Positions 1 to 8,585 are shown, counted from the stretch's first letter. The stretch is DNA of 64,000 bases from Planotetraspora sp. A-T 1434 (GCF_025420585.1 NZ_JAOEGB010000007.1:186001-250000), one strand, 5' to 3'. Notes: a model not told the origin generated them from the letters alone. Translations and numbers: made by a program.

Positions 1-1005
1 GCCTCCGAGCAGTCGGTCTGGGCGTTCAACACCAAGACGACCCCGTCGAACCCGGCCGTCGCGCTCTACCCGGCGGAGGGCACGGTCAGCCTCGACTATC
101 CGATCGTGATCACGGCCAAGAGCGACGAGGTCCGCAAGGCGGCCGAGTCGTTCGCGGCCGAGCTGACCTCGGCCTCGGGGCGCAAGACGGTGCAGGACTA
201 CGGCTTCCGCACGCCGGACGGCAAGGGCGGCGGGCTGCTCAAGGCCGAGAACGGCGTGAGCGCCAAGAAGCCGGTCGAGCTCCCGCTCCCCGACGCCGCG
301 ACCGTCACGAAGCTCGCCCAGGCATGGCGCCAGATCAAGCTGGGCACCAAGCTGCTGGCCCTGCTCGACATCTCCGGCACCATGGCGGATCCCGCCGACA
401 GCACGGGCGTCAGCCGCATGCGCGCCATCTCCGGCGTCGCACAGGAGGGCCTGAAGCTGTTCCCGGAGAAGACCGAGATCGGCACCTGGGTCTTCTCCGA
501 CAACCTGCGCGGCCAGGGGGTCGACTGGAAGGAAGTCGTGCCGATGGGCCCGCTGGCCCAGCAGATCAACGGGGTGACCCGTCGCGACCTCATCGCGCAG
601 GGGCTGCGACAGCTGCGGGCCATCAAGACCGGCAACACCGGCCTGAACGACACGCTCTGGGCGGCCTACCAGAAGATGACCCACGACTACGAGGCCGACA
701 AGGTCAACACGATCATTCTGTTCACCGACGGAGTCGGCAACGACGACCCCAACGGCGGCATCTCAAACGCGCAGATCCTGCGGAAGCTGAAGCAGGCGTA
801 CGACCCCAAGAGGCCGGTCAACATCCTGATCATCTCGTTCAACACCACGAAGGACGAGAACCGCGCGCAGATGACCTCGATCGCCAAGGCCACCGGAGGC
901 GCGGCGTTCTTCCCGCAGACGGTGCTGGAGATCCGCAACATCTTCCTGAAGGGCATCGCCCGGCGCCTCTGCGCGCCGGACTGCGGGGCCACCGGGCAGC
1001 AGTAG
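1..1005 (+). CDS. Solute-binding / von Willebrand factor A domain protein, 5'-truncated
   Basis: The frame is open from base 1, so the N-terminus, including any signal peptide, lies outside the window. The first 80 or so remaining residues (FNTK, then LYPAEGT and DYP) look like the end of a periplasmic-type solute-binding domain. From about base 340 a VWA domain follows, with a MIDAS-like LLDISGT motif and a later FTDGVGNDD strand. This domain pair is common in actinobacterial secreted or lipid-anchored proteins of unknown ligand. It is presumably extracellular and metal-binding. A 13-bp perfect hairpin lies just after the stop. The family call is good; the substrate is unknown. Confidence 0.85.
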   Translation, partial: ASEQSVWAFNTKTTPSNPAVALYPAEGTVSLDYPIVITAKSDEVRKAAESFAAELTSASGRKTVQDYGFRTPDGKGGGLLKAENGVSAKKPVELPLPDAATVTKLAQAWRQIKLGTKLLALLDISGTMADPADSTGVSRMRAISGVAQEGLKLFPEKTEIGTWVFSDNLRGQGVDWKEVVPMGPLAQQINGVTRRDLIAQGLRQLRAIKTGNTGLNDTLWAAYQKMTHDYEADKVNTIILFTDGVGNDDPNGGISNAQILRKLKQAYDPKRPVNILIISFNTTKDENRAQMTSIAKATGGAAFFPQTVLEIRNIFLKGIARRLCAPDCGATGQQ

Positions 1006-1011
1006 CCGGCC

Positions 1012-1045
1012 CCTCTGGGACCGCCTGTCACAGCGGTCCCAGAGG
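1012..1045 (+). terminator. Hairpin terminator after the VWA gene
   Basis: There is a perfect 13-bp stem (CCTCTGGGACCGC and its complement) with an 8-nt loop, 7 bases after the stop codon. There is no U-tract, as is common for actinobacterial intrinsic terminators. Confidence 0.75.
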
Positions 1046-1183
1046 ACGGCTCGCGCATCAGTTTTCGCAGGTCATGCCCGTTGAGCATGGTCGGCGGCGG
1101 GGTAAACGAGGCCCGCGGAGGCGGCGTCCTTCTCGTGTGGGGACTGGCGAGATCTGGTTCCGTCGCACGGGGAGGAATGTTCG

Positions 1184-2860
1184 TTGCCCGGATGGCCGGA
1201 CGTCGGTCGTGCCGACGATCATCAACTGCTGGAGGCGCTTCGGCGCGCGGACACGCACGCGCCCGCCAGTCTCTACGACGCGTACGCCGACCGGCTCAGT
1301 GACTACGCCCACTCGCTGCTCCACGACCAGGAGCTGGCCGCGGAAGCCGTACACGACGCGCTGGTGACGGCCCACGGGTCCGCGCACCGGCTGAAGGAGC
1401 CGGTGCGGCTGCGGGCCTGGCTGTACGCGCTGACCCGGTTCCAGTGCGCGGCGCGCTCGGGCGGGCGGACGCCGACCGGCGGCACCGGGCCGACCGCCGT
1501 GCTCGAGGACTCGGCGGACCCGGAGCTCAGCGCGCTGGTGTCCGAGGCGCTCTCCGAGCTGAGCCGGCACGAGCGCGAGGCGCTGGAGCTGTCCGCCAGG
1601 CACGAGCTCTCCCCCGCCGAAGTGGGGACGGTGCTCGGCCTCACCTCGCGGCAGGCGTCCGCCCGCCTCGCGAGGGCCCGCGACCAGCTGGAGAACTCCG
1701 CGGCCGCCATCATCCTGGCTCGGACGGGGCGCGCCCACTGCCCGGACCTGTCCGCCCTGGTGGACATCGGCGTCGGCGCCTCGTGGCAGGACGGCCCGCT
1801 CAGCCCGATGCTCCGCAAGCGGCTGAGCAGGCACATCAGCGGCTGCAAGGTCTGCACGGAGGGCCGTCACCGGCACGTCTCCGCTGGCCGGCTGCTCGAC
1901 ATGATCCCCATCGCCTTCCCGCCCCTGTCGCTGCGCCGCCGGGTCATCGACACGTGCGTCAATCCCGAACGCGACACGACCAGGACGGCCATCACCGAGC
2001 AGGGGAGCCACCTCGACCGCCAGGGCTTCCCGGTGGTGACCGAGGGGCGGTCCCGCCGGGACAGGGGACGGACCCGTGGGCGGCGCGGTTCCCGCGACCG
2101 GCGGGGGGAGCGGCGGACGCGGCGCGCGACGCCGATCCTGCTGGCGGCGGCCTGCGTGTTCGGTACGGCAGGCGCGCTGGCGCTGGTCTCCGGCCAGGCG
2201 CCCGCCAGCCATCTGGAGGCGATGGACCCCGCGCCGGCCCCGCCCGGCACACTGATGCCCGGCCCGTCGGAGGACGACACGACCGACCCGGCCGAGGCGG
2301 CCGGCCCGAGCGAATCGGCCGACCCGGCGGACCCGGCGGACCCGGGCGAGCAGGCCACGCCGTCGCCCTCGCCGAAGGCCGGACCGGCGACTGGGCCGGC
2401 GACTGGGCCCACCGCCACCACCCGGCCGGTCCGGCGACCGCTCCGGACCCCGCACGCCAGGCCCGGCGGCGTGGCGGCGCTGTCGGCGAGCTGCCCCGGG
2501 AGCCTTGGCCAGGCCGCCGGAGGCGTGATCACCCTCTCCGCCCGCAACGCCGACGTGGAGTGGACGGCGACCACCTCCGAAGGGGTGATCGTCGCGCCGA
2601 GCCGGGGCCGGCTCAGGGCGGGGGCGAACGGCCGGATCATGCTCGCCGTCGAGGACCCCGGTTCGCCGGGCCGCGGCCTGATCACCTTCCGGTCGGCCGC
2701 GGGCAACCCGTCCTGCCGGGTCTCCTGGGACGGACGGGACCAGGGAGACGGCGGGGACGGAGGCACGGACACGCCGTCGGATCCCCCGACCAGCCCTCCC
2801 GTGGACGACCCGTCGGCCTCCCCCTCGTCGCTGGCCTCGTCGGCCTCAGCCACGCCCTGA
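1184..2860 (+). CDS. ECF sigma factor with fused zinc-finger, membrane and extracellular C-terminal extension
   Basis: This 558-aa protein begins with sigma region 2 (about residues 26-90, LYDAYADRL...AEAVHDAL...RLRAWLYAL) and region 4 (about 120-175, LSRHEREALELS and a helix-turn-helix at LSPAEVGTVLGLTSRQASARL). A short cysteine motif of anti-sigma zinc-finger type (HISGCKVC, about 213-221) follows. Then come a basic stretch, one transmembrane helix (about 322-342), a Pro/Ser-rich linker and an outer domain. Sigma factor and membrane anti-sigma are thus one polypeptide, as in some actinobacterial ECF groups. The TTG start is chosen because GGAGGA lies 7 nt upstream. The signal sensed is unknown. 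Confidence 0.85.
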   Translation: MPGWPDVGRADDHQLLEALRRADTHAPASLYDAYADRLSDYAHSLLHDQELAAEAVHDALVTAHGSAHRLKEPVRLRAWLYALTRFQCAARSGGRTPTGGTGPTAVLEDSADPELSALVSEALSELSRHEREALELSARHELSPAEVGTVLGLTSRQASARLARARDQLENSAAAIILARTGRAHCPDLSALVDIGVGASWQDGPLSPMLRKRLSRHISGCKVCTEGRHRHVSAGRLLDMIPIAFPPLSLRRRVIDTCVNPERDTTRTAITEQGSHLDRQGFPVVTEGRSRRDRGRTRGRRGSRDRRGERRTRRATPILLAAACVFGTAGALALVSGQAPASHLEAMDPAPAPPGTLMPGPSEDDTTDPAEAAGPSESADPADPADPGEQATPSPSPKAGPATGPATGPTATTRPVRRPLRTPHARPGGVAALSASCPGSLGQAAGGVITLSARNADVEWTATTSEGVIVAPSRGRLRAGANGRIMLAVEDPGSPGRGLITFRSAAGNPSCRVSWDGRDQGDGGDGGTDTPSDPPTSPPVDDPSASPSSLASSASATP

Positions 2861-3151
2861 CCGGCTCGGGTAAATCACGGCCCGAATTTTCGGCTTTTCT
2901 CCTGATTAACGCCGGAGTGACCTATTTGACCCTTGACTGATCACTTTACTGTCCAGCCGAACCTGTGCCCGAGCGTGAGCGTCCTACAACATGTCGGATA
3001 ACATCACGGCTCTCCCCAGTGATCCGGTAAACCCGTGACTCACCTAAGGCGTCGCCATTGACGTCCGGTGACGCCGGTTGGTCCCATGAACGGGCCGCCA
3101 TCCGAGGTCACAGTGGCCCCCAGGGCCTCTACCAGCCAGGAGTCAGGAAGC

Positions 3152-3517
3152 ATGGGCAGGAACGGCACCGTCGCGAAGGTCGTGCTCGCCGTGGCGTGCG
3201 CAGCCGGCGCGGTGCTCGCGCTGGCGGACGTCCAGACCCCGGCCCGCGTCTTCCTCACGCCGCTCTTTCTCCTGGTCGTTCCCGGCGCCGCGGTCGCGGG
3301 ACTGTTGCGTGATCGTGACCCACTCGCCACTTTTACGGTGGGCGCAGCGGCAAGTCTGACAATCAACGTCCTACTCGCCGAAGCCATGCTTCTCTTCGAC
3401 GCGTGGTCTCCCCGTGCCGGGGTGGCCACCATCGGAGTGCTCGGCTTCTTTCTGCTCGTCATCCGGTTGCTCTACCGGAGACAGGCACCAGTCGAACAGG
3501 GGGCAGGCTCCAGGTGA
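3152..3517 (+). CDS. Small multi-pass membrane protein
   Basis: The 121-aa protein has about four hydrophobic segments (VVLAVACAAGAVLALA, FLTPLFLLVVPGAAVAG, the TVGAAASLTINVLLAEAMLL stretch, VATIGVLGFFLLVIRLLY) and a basic C-terminus. The ATG at 3152 is preferred over the longer reading from 3068 because AGGAAG precedes it and the upstream residues have no membrane or domain character. It lies ahead of the glycosyltransferase operon at 3760, and such proteins often accompany polysaccharide assembly genes. I do not recognise a named family, so its role is inferred from position only. Confidence 0.65.
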   Translation: MGRNGTVAKVVLAVACAAGAVLALADVQTPARVFLTPLFLLVVPGAAVAGLLRDRDPLATFTVGAAASLTINVLLAEAMLLFDAWSPRAGVATIGVLGFFLLVIRLLYRRQAPVEQGAGSR

Positions 3518-3759
3518 TCATCACGACGATCCATGCCGGGGGGCTCGAAACCCTGAAGCTCGTCCGGCGACGTACGGCACCCCGGCCGGAGTCATCCGTG
3601 AAGCCCCTCCACGGGCACTGACCGGCTCGCGTTCCCGTCTCCCTCCACCCCCCGAGTTCCTGCCCCAAGACCGGGATGGACCGCCTCTCCATCCAGTCGC
3701 GCCGGTCCGTTGGCAGTCTCCGCTCATGACAGACCGCCCGGAAGGACATTTCAGTCACC

Positions 3760-4590
3760 ATGAGTCCCGAGATCACCGAGCAGAGCGTCAAGTCTCAGTT
3801 CGCCACTCTGCGGTCGCTGCCGGCTGCGGACCGCTACACCGCGCTTGGTCCCCACCTCGCCGTCGCCCCCACCGTGAGCGTCGTCATCCCGGCGATGAAC
3901 GAGGCGGAGAACCTGCCTCACGTGTTCGCCACGCTGCCGCAGTGGGTGCACGAGGTGGTGCTGGTCGACGGCCATTCCACCGATGAGACGGTCGCGGTCG
4001 CGCGCAGGCTGCGCCCGAACCTCCGGGTGGTGCACCAGCGCGGCCGGGGCAAGGGAGACGCTCTGGCCGCCGGGTTCGCCGCGTGCACCGGTGAGATCAT
4101 CGTCATGATCGACGCCGACGGCTCCACCGACGGCCGCGAGATCATCCAGTTCGTCAGCACGCTGGTGAGCGGCGCCGACTTCGCGAAGGGGTCCCGGTAC
4201 ATCCCGGGAGGCGGCAGCGACGACCTCACCTTCAGCCGCAGGCTGGGCAACACCGTGCTCCGCACGCTCGTGAACTGGATCTACGGCACCCGCTACACCG
4301 ACCTGTGCTACGGCTACAACGCCTTCTGGGCCCGCCACCTCCCCGTGCTCGACCTCGACTGCGAGGGGTTCGAGGTGGAGACGCTGATGAACATCCGCGC
4401 GGCGCAGGCCGGCCTGCGCATCCACGAGGTGCCGAGCCACGAGCGCTGCCGCATCCACGGGGAGAGCAACCTGCGGGCCGTCCGCGACGGGCTGCGGGTC
4501 CTGCGGACGATCGTGAAGGAGTGGCGGCGTTCGGCCCGCCCGGAGCCGGCTCCCACGCCCGCCGCGGCGGCCGACCAGGGCGCGGCATGA
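3760..4590 (+). CDS. Family 2 glycosyltransferase (dolichyl-phosphate-mannose synthase-like)
   Basis: The 276-aa GT-A fold enzyme has the typical start SVVIPAMNEAENLPHV, the VVLVDGHSTDET strand and the metal-binding IDADGSTDG motif (about residues 116-124). It lacks the C-terminal membrane helices of polymerising synthases, so it is likely cytosolic or peripheral. It overlaps the next glycosyltransferase by 4 bases (ATGA), so the two are probably translationally coupled with the deacetylase that follows. The expected role is sugar transfer from a nucleotide sugar to a lipid or glycan carrier. Donor and acceptor are unknown. Confidence 0.85.
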   Translation: MSPEITEQSVKSQFATLRSLPAADRYTALGPHLAVAPTVSVVIPAMNEAENLPHVFATLPQWVHEVVLVDGHSTDETVAVARRLRPNLRVVHQRGRGKGDALAAGFAACTGEIIVMIDADGSTDGREIIQFVSTLVSGADFAKGSRYIPGGGSDDLTFSRRLGNTVLRTLVNWIYGTRYTDLCYGYNAFWARHLPVLDLDCEGFEVETLMNIRAAQAGLRIHEVPSHERCRIHGESNLRAVRDGLRVLRTIVKEWRRSARPEPAPTPAAAADQGAA

Positions 4591-5543
4591 CCCTGCCGAC
4601 GGCTCTGAGGACGTCCGTCGTCATCTGCGTCTACACCGAGGATCGCTGGGACGACATCAGGGCGGCGGTGGACTCGGTGCGCGCACAGCGGCGGCAGCCG
4701 CATGAGCTGATCATCGTGGTGGACCACAATCCCGGCCTGCACCTCAAGCTGAAGCGGGAGCATCCCGACGCCATCGTGATCGAGAACGCCCACGAGCGGG
4801 GGCTGTCGGGCGGCAAGAACACGGGGGTTGAGGCGGCGACCGGCGACGTGGTGGCCTTCCTCGACGACGACGCCGTGGCCGACCCGGGCTGGCTGGCCGC
4901 CTTCGAGACCGGCTTCGCCGATCCGGCCGTCGTCGGCGTGGGCGGCCTGACGAGGCCGCTGTGGGTCACGGGCCGCCGCCCGCGCTGGTTCCCGGAGGAG
5001 TTCGACTGGACGGTGGGCTGCACCTACCGGGGAATGCCCGACCGGCGCGCCCGGATCCGCAACGTGATGGGCGGCAACGCGGCCTTCCGCAGGGAGGTCG
5101 TCGGCGAGGTCGGCGGCTTCCACACCGGGATCGGGCGCAACGTGCAGGGGCGCAGGAGCCTCCCACTGGGCTGCGAGGAGACCGAGTTCTGCATCCGGCT
5201 GTCGCAGCGGCGCCCCGGCTCGGTGATGCTGTTCGAGCCGGGCGCGGCAATCGGCCACAAGGTGCCGGAGGCGCGCGCCACGCTCGCCTACTTCCGGTCG
5301 AGGTGCTACGCCGAGGGGCTGTCCAAGGCGCTGGTCACGCACAGCGTGGGCGCGGGCGACGGGCTCTCCAGCGAGCGCGACTACACGTTCAAGACGCTGC
5401 CCATGGGCGTGCTCCGCGGGCTCGGCCACGCCGTACGCGGTGACCTCGCGGGGCTGGGCCGCGCGGCGGCGATCGTCATCGGCCTCGCCTGGACGACCTG
5501 GGGTTACGTGGTCGGCACCGTGCGGCTGAAGGTCCGTTCATGA
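4587..5543 (+). CDS. Family 2 glycosyltransferase
   Basis: This 318-aa GT2 protein begins TSVVICVYTEDRWDDI and carries the DDDAVADPGWL metal site and an EETEFCIRL acceptor-site motif. The start at 4587 is set by the ATGA overlap with the upstream glycosyltransferase; an open frame continues upstream only as a shadow. A hydrophobic C-terminal stretch (AAAIVIGLAWTTWGYVVGTV) may anchor it in the membrane. Its stop overlaps the NodB deacetylase start by 4 bases, making a three-gene coupled unit for a surface glycan. Confidence 0.85.
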   Translation: MTLPTALRTSVVICVYTEDRWDDIRAAVDSVRAQRRQPHELIIVVDHNPGLHLKLKREHPDAIVIENAHERGLSGGKNTGVEAATGDVVAFLDDDAVADPGWLAAFETGFADPAVVGVGGLTRPLWVTGRRPRWFPEEFDWTVGCTYRGMPDRRARIRNVMGGNAAFRREVVGEVGGFHTGIGRNVQGRRSLPLGCEETEFCIRLSQRRPGSVMLFEPGAAIGHKVPEARATLAYFRSRCYAEGLSKALVTHSVGAGDGLSSERDYTFKTLPMGVLRGLGHAVRGDLAGLGRAAAIVIGLAWTTWGYVVGTVRLKVRS

Positions 5544-6340
5544 CCCGGGTGCCCATCCTGATGTACCACTCGGTGACGGACCGCCCGAACGGGGACACCC
5601 GCCCGCATGCCGTACGGCCGGGGGACTTCGCCGAGCAGATGGGCTACCTGAAGGACGCCGGGTTCACGCCCCTGACGGTCGGTGAGCTGGTGGCCTCCCT
5701 GAACCGCCCGGGGCGGGAGGTGCCGGCCCGGCCGGTGGTGGTCACCTTCGACGACGGCTACGCCGACTTCCACGCGCAGGCGCTGCCCGTCCTCGACCGC
5801 CTCGGCATCCCGTCCACGGTGTTCCTGACCAGCGGATGGGTCCACGACGCCGGGACCGAGGCCGCGGGCCGGCCGCTCGACCGCATGCTGTCGTGGAGTC
5901 AGGCCCGCGAGGCCGCCGAGCACGGCGTGGAGATCGCCGGGCACAGCCACAGCCACCCCCAGCTCGACCAGCTCCGCGACCACGAGCTCCGCCAGGAGCT
6001 GCGGCGCAACAAGGCGCTGCTGGAGGACCGGATCGGCCGCCCGGTGACGACCATGGCCTACCCGTACGGCTACTCCAGCGCGCGGGTGCGCCGCGAGGTC
6101 CGGAAGGCGGGCTACTGGGCGGCGTGCGCCGTGAGCAACGCGATCGCGGCCGACCGCCACGACCTGCTCGCCATCCCCCGGCTGACGGTCGGGCGGAGCA
6201 CCACGATGGCCCGCTTCCGGCTGGCCGTGGAAGGGCGTGGCGTCCCTCTCCTCTATCTCAAGGAACGCATCCTCACCAGCGGTTACGCCGTCGTCCGCCG
6301 GACCCGGCGGGGCCTCGGCCGGATGGCCACCGGCCAGTAA
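5540..6340 (+). CDS. Polysaccharide deacetylase (NodB domain)
   Basis: The 266-aa protein starts VPILMYHSVTD and has NodB motif 1 (TFDDGYADF, about residues 70-78), motif 2 (GHSHSHPQL, about 134-142) and a motif-3-like AYPYGYSS. These are the Asp-His-His metal site residues of carbohydrate esterase family 4. It removes N- or O-acetyl groups from a glycan. No signal peptide is visible, so it may act at the cytosolic membrane face or on lipid-linked precursors made by the two coupled upstream glycosyltransferases. Confidence 0.88.
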   Translation: MTRVPILMYHSVTDRPNGDTRPHAVRPGDFAEQMGYLKDAGFTPLTVGELVASLNRPGREVPARPVVVTFDDGYADFHAQALPVLDRLGIPSTVFLTSGWVHDAGTEAAGRPLDRMLSWSQAREAAEHGVEIAGHSHSHPQLDQLRDHELRQELRRNKALLEDRIGRPVTTMAYPYGYSSARVRREVRKAGYWAACAVSNAIAADRHDLLAIPRLTVGRSTTMARFRLAVEGRGVPLLYLKERILTSGYAVVRRTRRGLGRMATGQ

Positions 6341-6415
6341 CAATCAGGCTTCGCGAGGTGTCAGCGGAAGCGCGAAAGGGGAGGAACCACGCGACCGAGG
6401 ATTTGAGGGGGCATT

Positions 6416-7018
6416 GTGGCCCAAGCATGGCTGCCCGGCGCCAGTCGACTTCCCTCCCCCGAGGACTCCGGCCGGATGTACGGCGGAGCTCCGCGGGCTG
6501 TCTGGTTCATCTGGCCGGCTGACCCCCACGGGGTCTCGGCGCGGTCGGTGGCCCAGCGGCTGATCCAGCTCAAACGCCCCTCCCACCTGGTGTGGAACCC
6601 GGTGGCCGGAGAGATCGTCCAACTGCTCCCGCCCATGCGGGCCGCGAGCGGCCTGCCCCCCGAGCGGGGCCGCAACGGACGGGTCTGCGTGCAGATCCGG
6701 GTCATCGGCTCGACGCACGAACCGTTCACCGACACCAAGCTCGACGGCCTCGACGAGATTCTTGCCTGGCTCGACTCGTGGGACGTGCCGCGCCGCTGGC
6801 CGGCCGGGCCGCCCCTGCCGTTCCCGCACTCGCTCGCCGCCGAGCGGAGCGCCCGCCTGTGGGCGCGCGGGGGACACTACGGCCACTCCCAGGTGCCGGG
6901 GGAGTGCGAGGGCGATCCGGGCTCGATTGACATCACCCGGATCGTCGGCGACGTGCCGCCGGAGTTCGCGCTCCCCCATCCGCGCGAGGACTTCCGGCTC
7001 CTGGAGCGCGTGATTTAG
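6416..7018 (+). CDS. Hypothetical protein, possibly amidase/PGRP-like
   Basis: This 200-aa protein starts at a GTG preceded by GAGGGGG. A conserved-looking C-terminal stretch (ARGGHYGHSQVPG, then a DPGSIDI motif) resembles the end of N-acetylmuramoyl-L-alanine amidase/PGRP-like domains in actinobacterial proteins. The N-terminal part has VWFIWPAD where an amidase would have its first zinc-binding histidine, so catalysis is doubtful. No signal peptide or membrane helix is seen. Its 3' end overlaps the convergent PdxR-type gene by 4 bases. The gene is probably real; the function is uncertain. Confidence 0.6.
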   Translation: MAQAWLPGASRLPSPEDSGRMYGGAPRAVWFIWPADPHGVSARSVAQRLIQLKRPSHLVWNPVAGEIVQLLPPMRAASGLPPERGRNGRVCVQIRVIGSTHEPFTDTKLDGLDEILAWLDSWDVPRRWPAGPPLPFPHSLAAERSARLWARGGHYGHSQVPGECEGDPGSIDITRIVGDVPPEFALPHPREDFRLLERVI

Positions 7019-8517
7019 AGCAACTCCCTGATCACGGCGCAGCCGCGTTTCACCTCGGCCAGCGAGGCCGAGCCGTACCCGAGCACGATGCCGTGCACCC
7101 GGGGCGGGCCGTGGTGGTGACGCTCGGTCGTGTCCAACAGCACGCCGCGCTCCTCGGCGCGCTTCACCAGTTCGGGGACGACCTCCGCCGGAAGCTCGAT
7201 CATGACGTGCAGCCCGGCGGTGTCCCCCTGAACGAGCGAGCCGAGGGGGCCCAGCGCCTCCACGATGGCGGCGCGGCGGCGGGCGTACTCCAGCCGCATC
7301 CTGCGCAGGTGCCGGTCGAGGTCGCCGCGCTCCAGAAGGGTGGCGACCGCCTTCTGGACCGGCCCGGAGGTGCGGTCGGACAGATCGTGCCGCCGCCGGG
7401 CGATCTCGTCCAGCAGGTCCTCGGAGGCCACCAGCCAGCCGAGGCCGACGTCCGGGCTGAGCGACTTCGACAGCGTGCCGAGGAGCACCACCCGGCCGGG
7501 GTCCAGGCCGTAGAGGGCGGGCAATGGCGCGACGTCGTAGCGGAACTCGGCGTCGTAGTCGTCCTCGATCACGATCGCGCCGGTGCGGCGGGCCCACGCG
7601 AGGAGCCGCTCCCTGCGCGCGATCGGCAGCCGCCCCCCGCAGGGATACTGATGGGCCGGAGTCGTGTAGATGACGCGCAGATCATCGGGAAGCTCCTCGA
7701 CCATGACTCCCTGGCGGTCCACAGGACACGGGACGATCTCGGCGCCCCGGGCGGCCAGGACGTTCCTGGCCTTCCCGTATCCCGGCTCCTCCACTCCCAC
7801 TCTGTCGCCGGGCCTGATGAGGGTCGCCGCGATGAGGTCGAGCCCGTGGCCGGTTCCCCGGGTGACCATCACGTTCGGCGCCCCTGCGGGGACGGCCCGC
7901 GCCCGCCGGAGATGCCCGGCCAACAGCTCCCGGAGCTCGGGATGACCGTAGGGGTCGGGCCAGGCGGACGGTGGAAGCTCCCCGGCGCTCCGCCACGCCC
8001 GCCGCCAGGCCGCCGCGTCGTATCCGGAAACCCACGGCCGCCCCGGCCGCAGATCCACATGGGCATGACCACCTTGGAGGTGATGACCTTGGAGGTGATG
8101 ACCTTGGAGGTGATGACCTTGGAGGTGATGACCTTGGGCGTGATCATGCACGGATTCCCGGACATCGGCGCCCACCTGCGCGTCCCCTGTTCGTGATCTT
8201 GCAGGGTTTCCCCGCGACCGCCTCTGACCGGCCACGGCATCATTGGTGATCATGCTGTCGCCAATCGTCGCCACGTAGGTGCCGGACCCGTGCCGCCCGT
8301 CGAGCCAGCCCTCGGCGTAGAGCTGCTGGTAGGCCTCGGTCACGACGGTGCGGCTGACGCCCAGCACTCCCGCGAGCCCCCGGGTGGACGGCAGCCGCTC
8401 CCCGGCCTTCAGCGCCCCGCCGCGCATGGCCTCCCGGAGCTGGTCCCCGAGTTGTACGGCCAGCGGCGCCGGCGCCAGCCGGTCCACGACCAGCGGAAGG
8501 TCGATGTGCGTGCGCAA
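7015..8517 (-). CDS. MocR/PdxR-type GntR regulator with aminotransferase-like domain
   Basis: The 500-aa protein has an N-terminal GntR winged helix (residues about 10-80; PSTRGLAGVLGVSRTVVTEAYQQL), a long linker (about 85-145) and a fold-type I aminotransferase domain with the PLP lysine in GTLSKSLSPDVGLGW and the EDDYDAEFRY strand. This is the architecture of PLP-sensing regulators such as PdxR. It is divergent from a PNPOx-like gene, which supports a vitamin B6-linked role. The linker is odd: it holds four copies of HHLQG encoded by a 15-bp repeat, and its DNA carries three 53-bp-spaced copies of an interspersed repeat (see findings). Confidence 0.88.
   Translation of the reverse strand: MRTHIDLPLVVDRLAPAPLAVQLGDQLREAMRGGALKAGERLPSTRGLAGVLGVSRTVVTEAYQQLYAEGWLDGRHGSGTYVATIGDSMITNDAVAGQRRSRGNPARSRTGDAQVGADVRESVHDHAQGHHLQGHHLQGHHLQGHHLQGGHAHVDLRPGRPWVSGYDAAAWRRAWRSAGELPPSAWPDPYGHPELRELLAGHLRRARAVPAGAPNVMVTRGTGHGLDLIAATLIRPGDRVGVEEPGYGKARNVLAARGAEIVPCPVDRQGVMVEELPDDLRVIYTTPAHQYPCGGRLPIARRERLLAWARRTGAIVIEDDYDAEFRYDVAPLPALYGLDPGRVVLLGTLSKSLSPDVGLGWLVASEDLLDEIARRRHDLSDRTSGPVQKAVATLLERGDLDRHLRRMRLEYARRRAAIVEALGPLGSLVQGDTAGLHVMIELPAEVVPELVKRAEERGVLLDTTERHHHGPPRVHGIVLGYGSASLAEVKRGCAVIRELL
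8071..8138. repeat. 15-bp tandem repeat in the PdxR-type linker
   Basis: There are four perfect copies of ACCTTGGAGGTGATG plus half a unit. On the coding strand each unit reads His-His-Leu-Gln-Gly, giving a histidine-rich linker between the DNA-binding and aminotransferase-like domains. Confidence 0.95.
8140..8262. repeat. 53-bp interspersed repeat units inside a coding sequence
   Basis: GTGATCATGCAC starts at 8140, GTGATCTTGCAG at 8193 and GTGATCATGCTG at 8246, so the spacing is exactly 53 bp twice. The first unit also keeps the downstream features of the intergenic copies (GGATTCCCG after the core and an ACCTGC block near position 35). The copies lie within the reading frame of the PdxR-type gene. 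Confidence 0.85.
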
Positions 8518-8540
8518 AGTGGTCTCCCATTAGCGGCCGT

Positions 8541-8567
8541 AAGTGGACATGTTCCACCAGTCCACTT
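8541..8567. promoter_or_regulatory. Inverted repeat in the divergent PdxR-type/PNPOx promoter
   Basis: AAGTGGAC and its perfect complement GTCCACTT are separated by 11 nt, midway between the two divergent start codons (8517 and 8586). The position is as expected for the operator of the adjacent GntR/MocR regulator. Binding is inferred. Confidence 0.6.
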
Positions 8568-8585
8568 CGGCCTAACGTAACGGAC

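Noticed and set aside
1058-2455. 465-aa minus-strand open frame opposite the sigma factor gene
   Set aside because: Arg/Gly/Pro/Ala-rich composition with no domain pattern; it is the antisense shadow of a well-supported gene.
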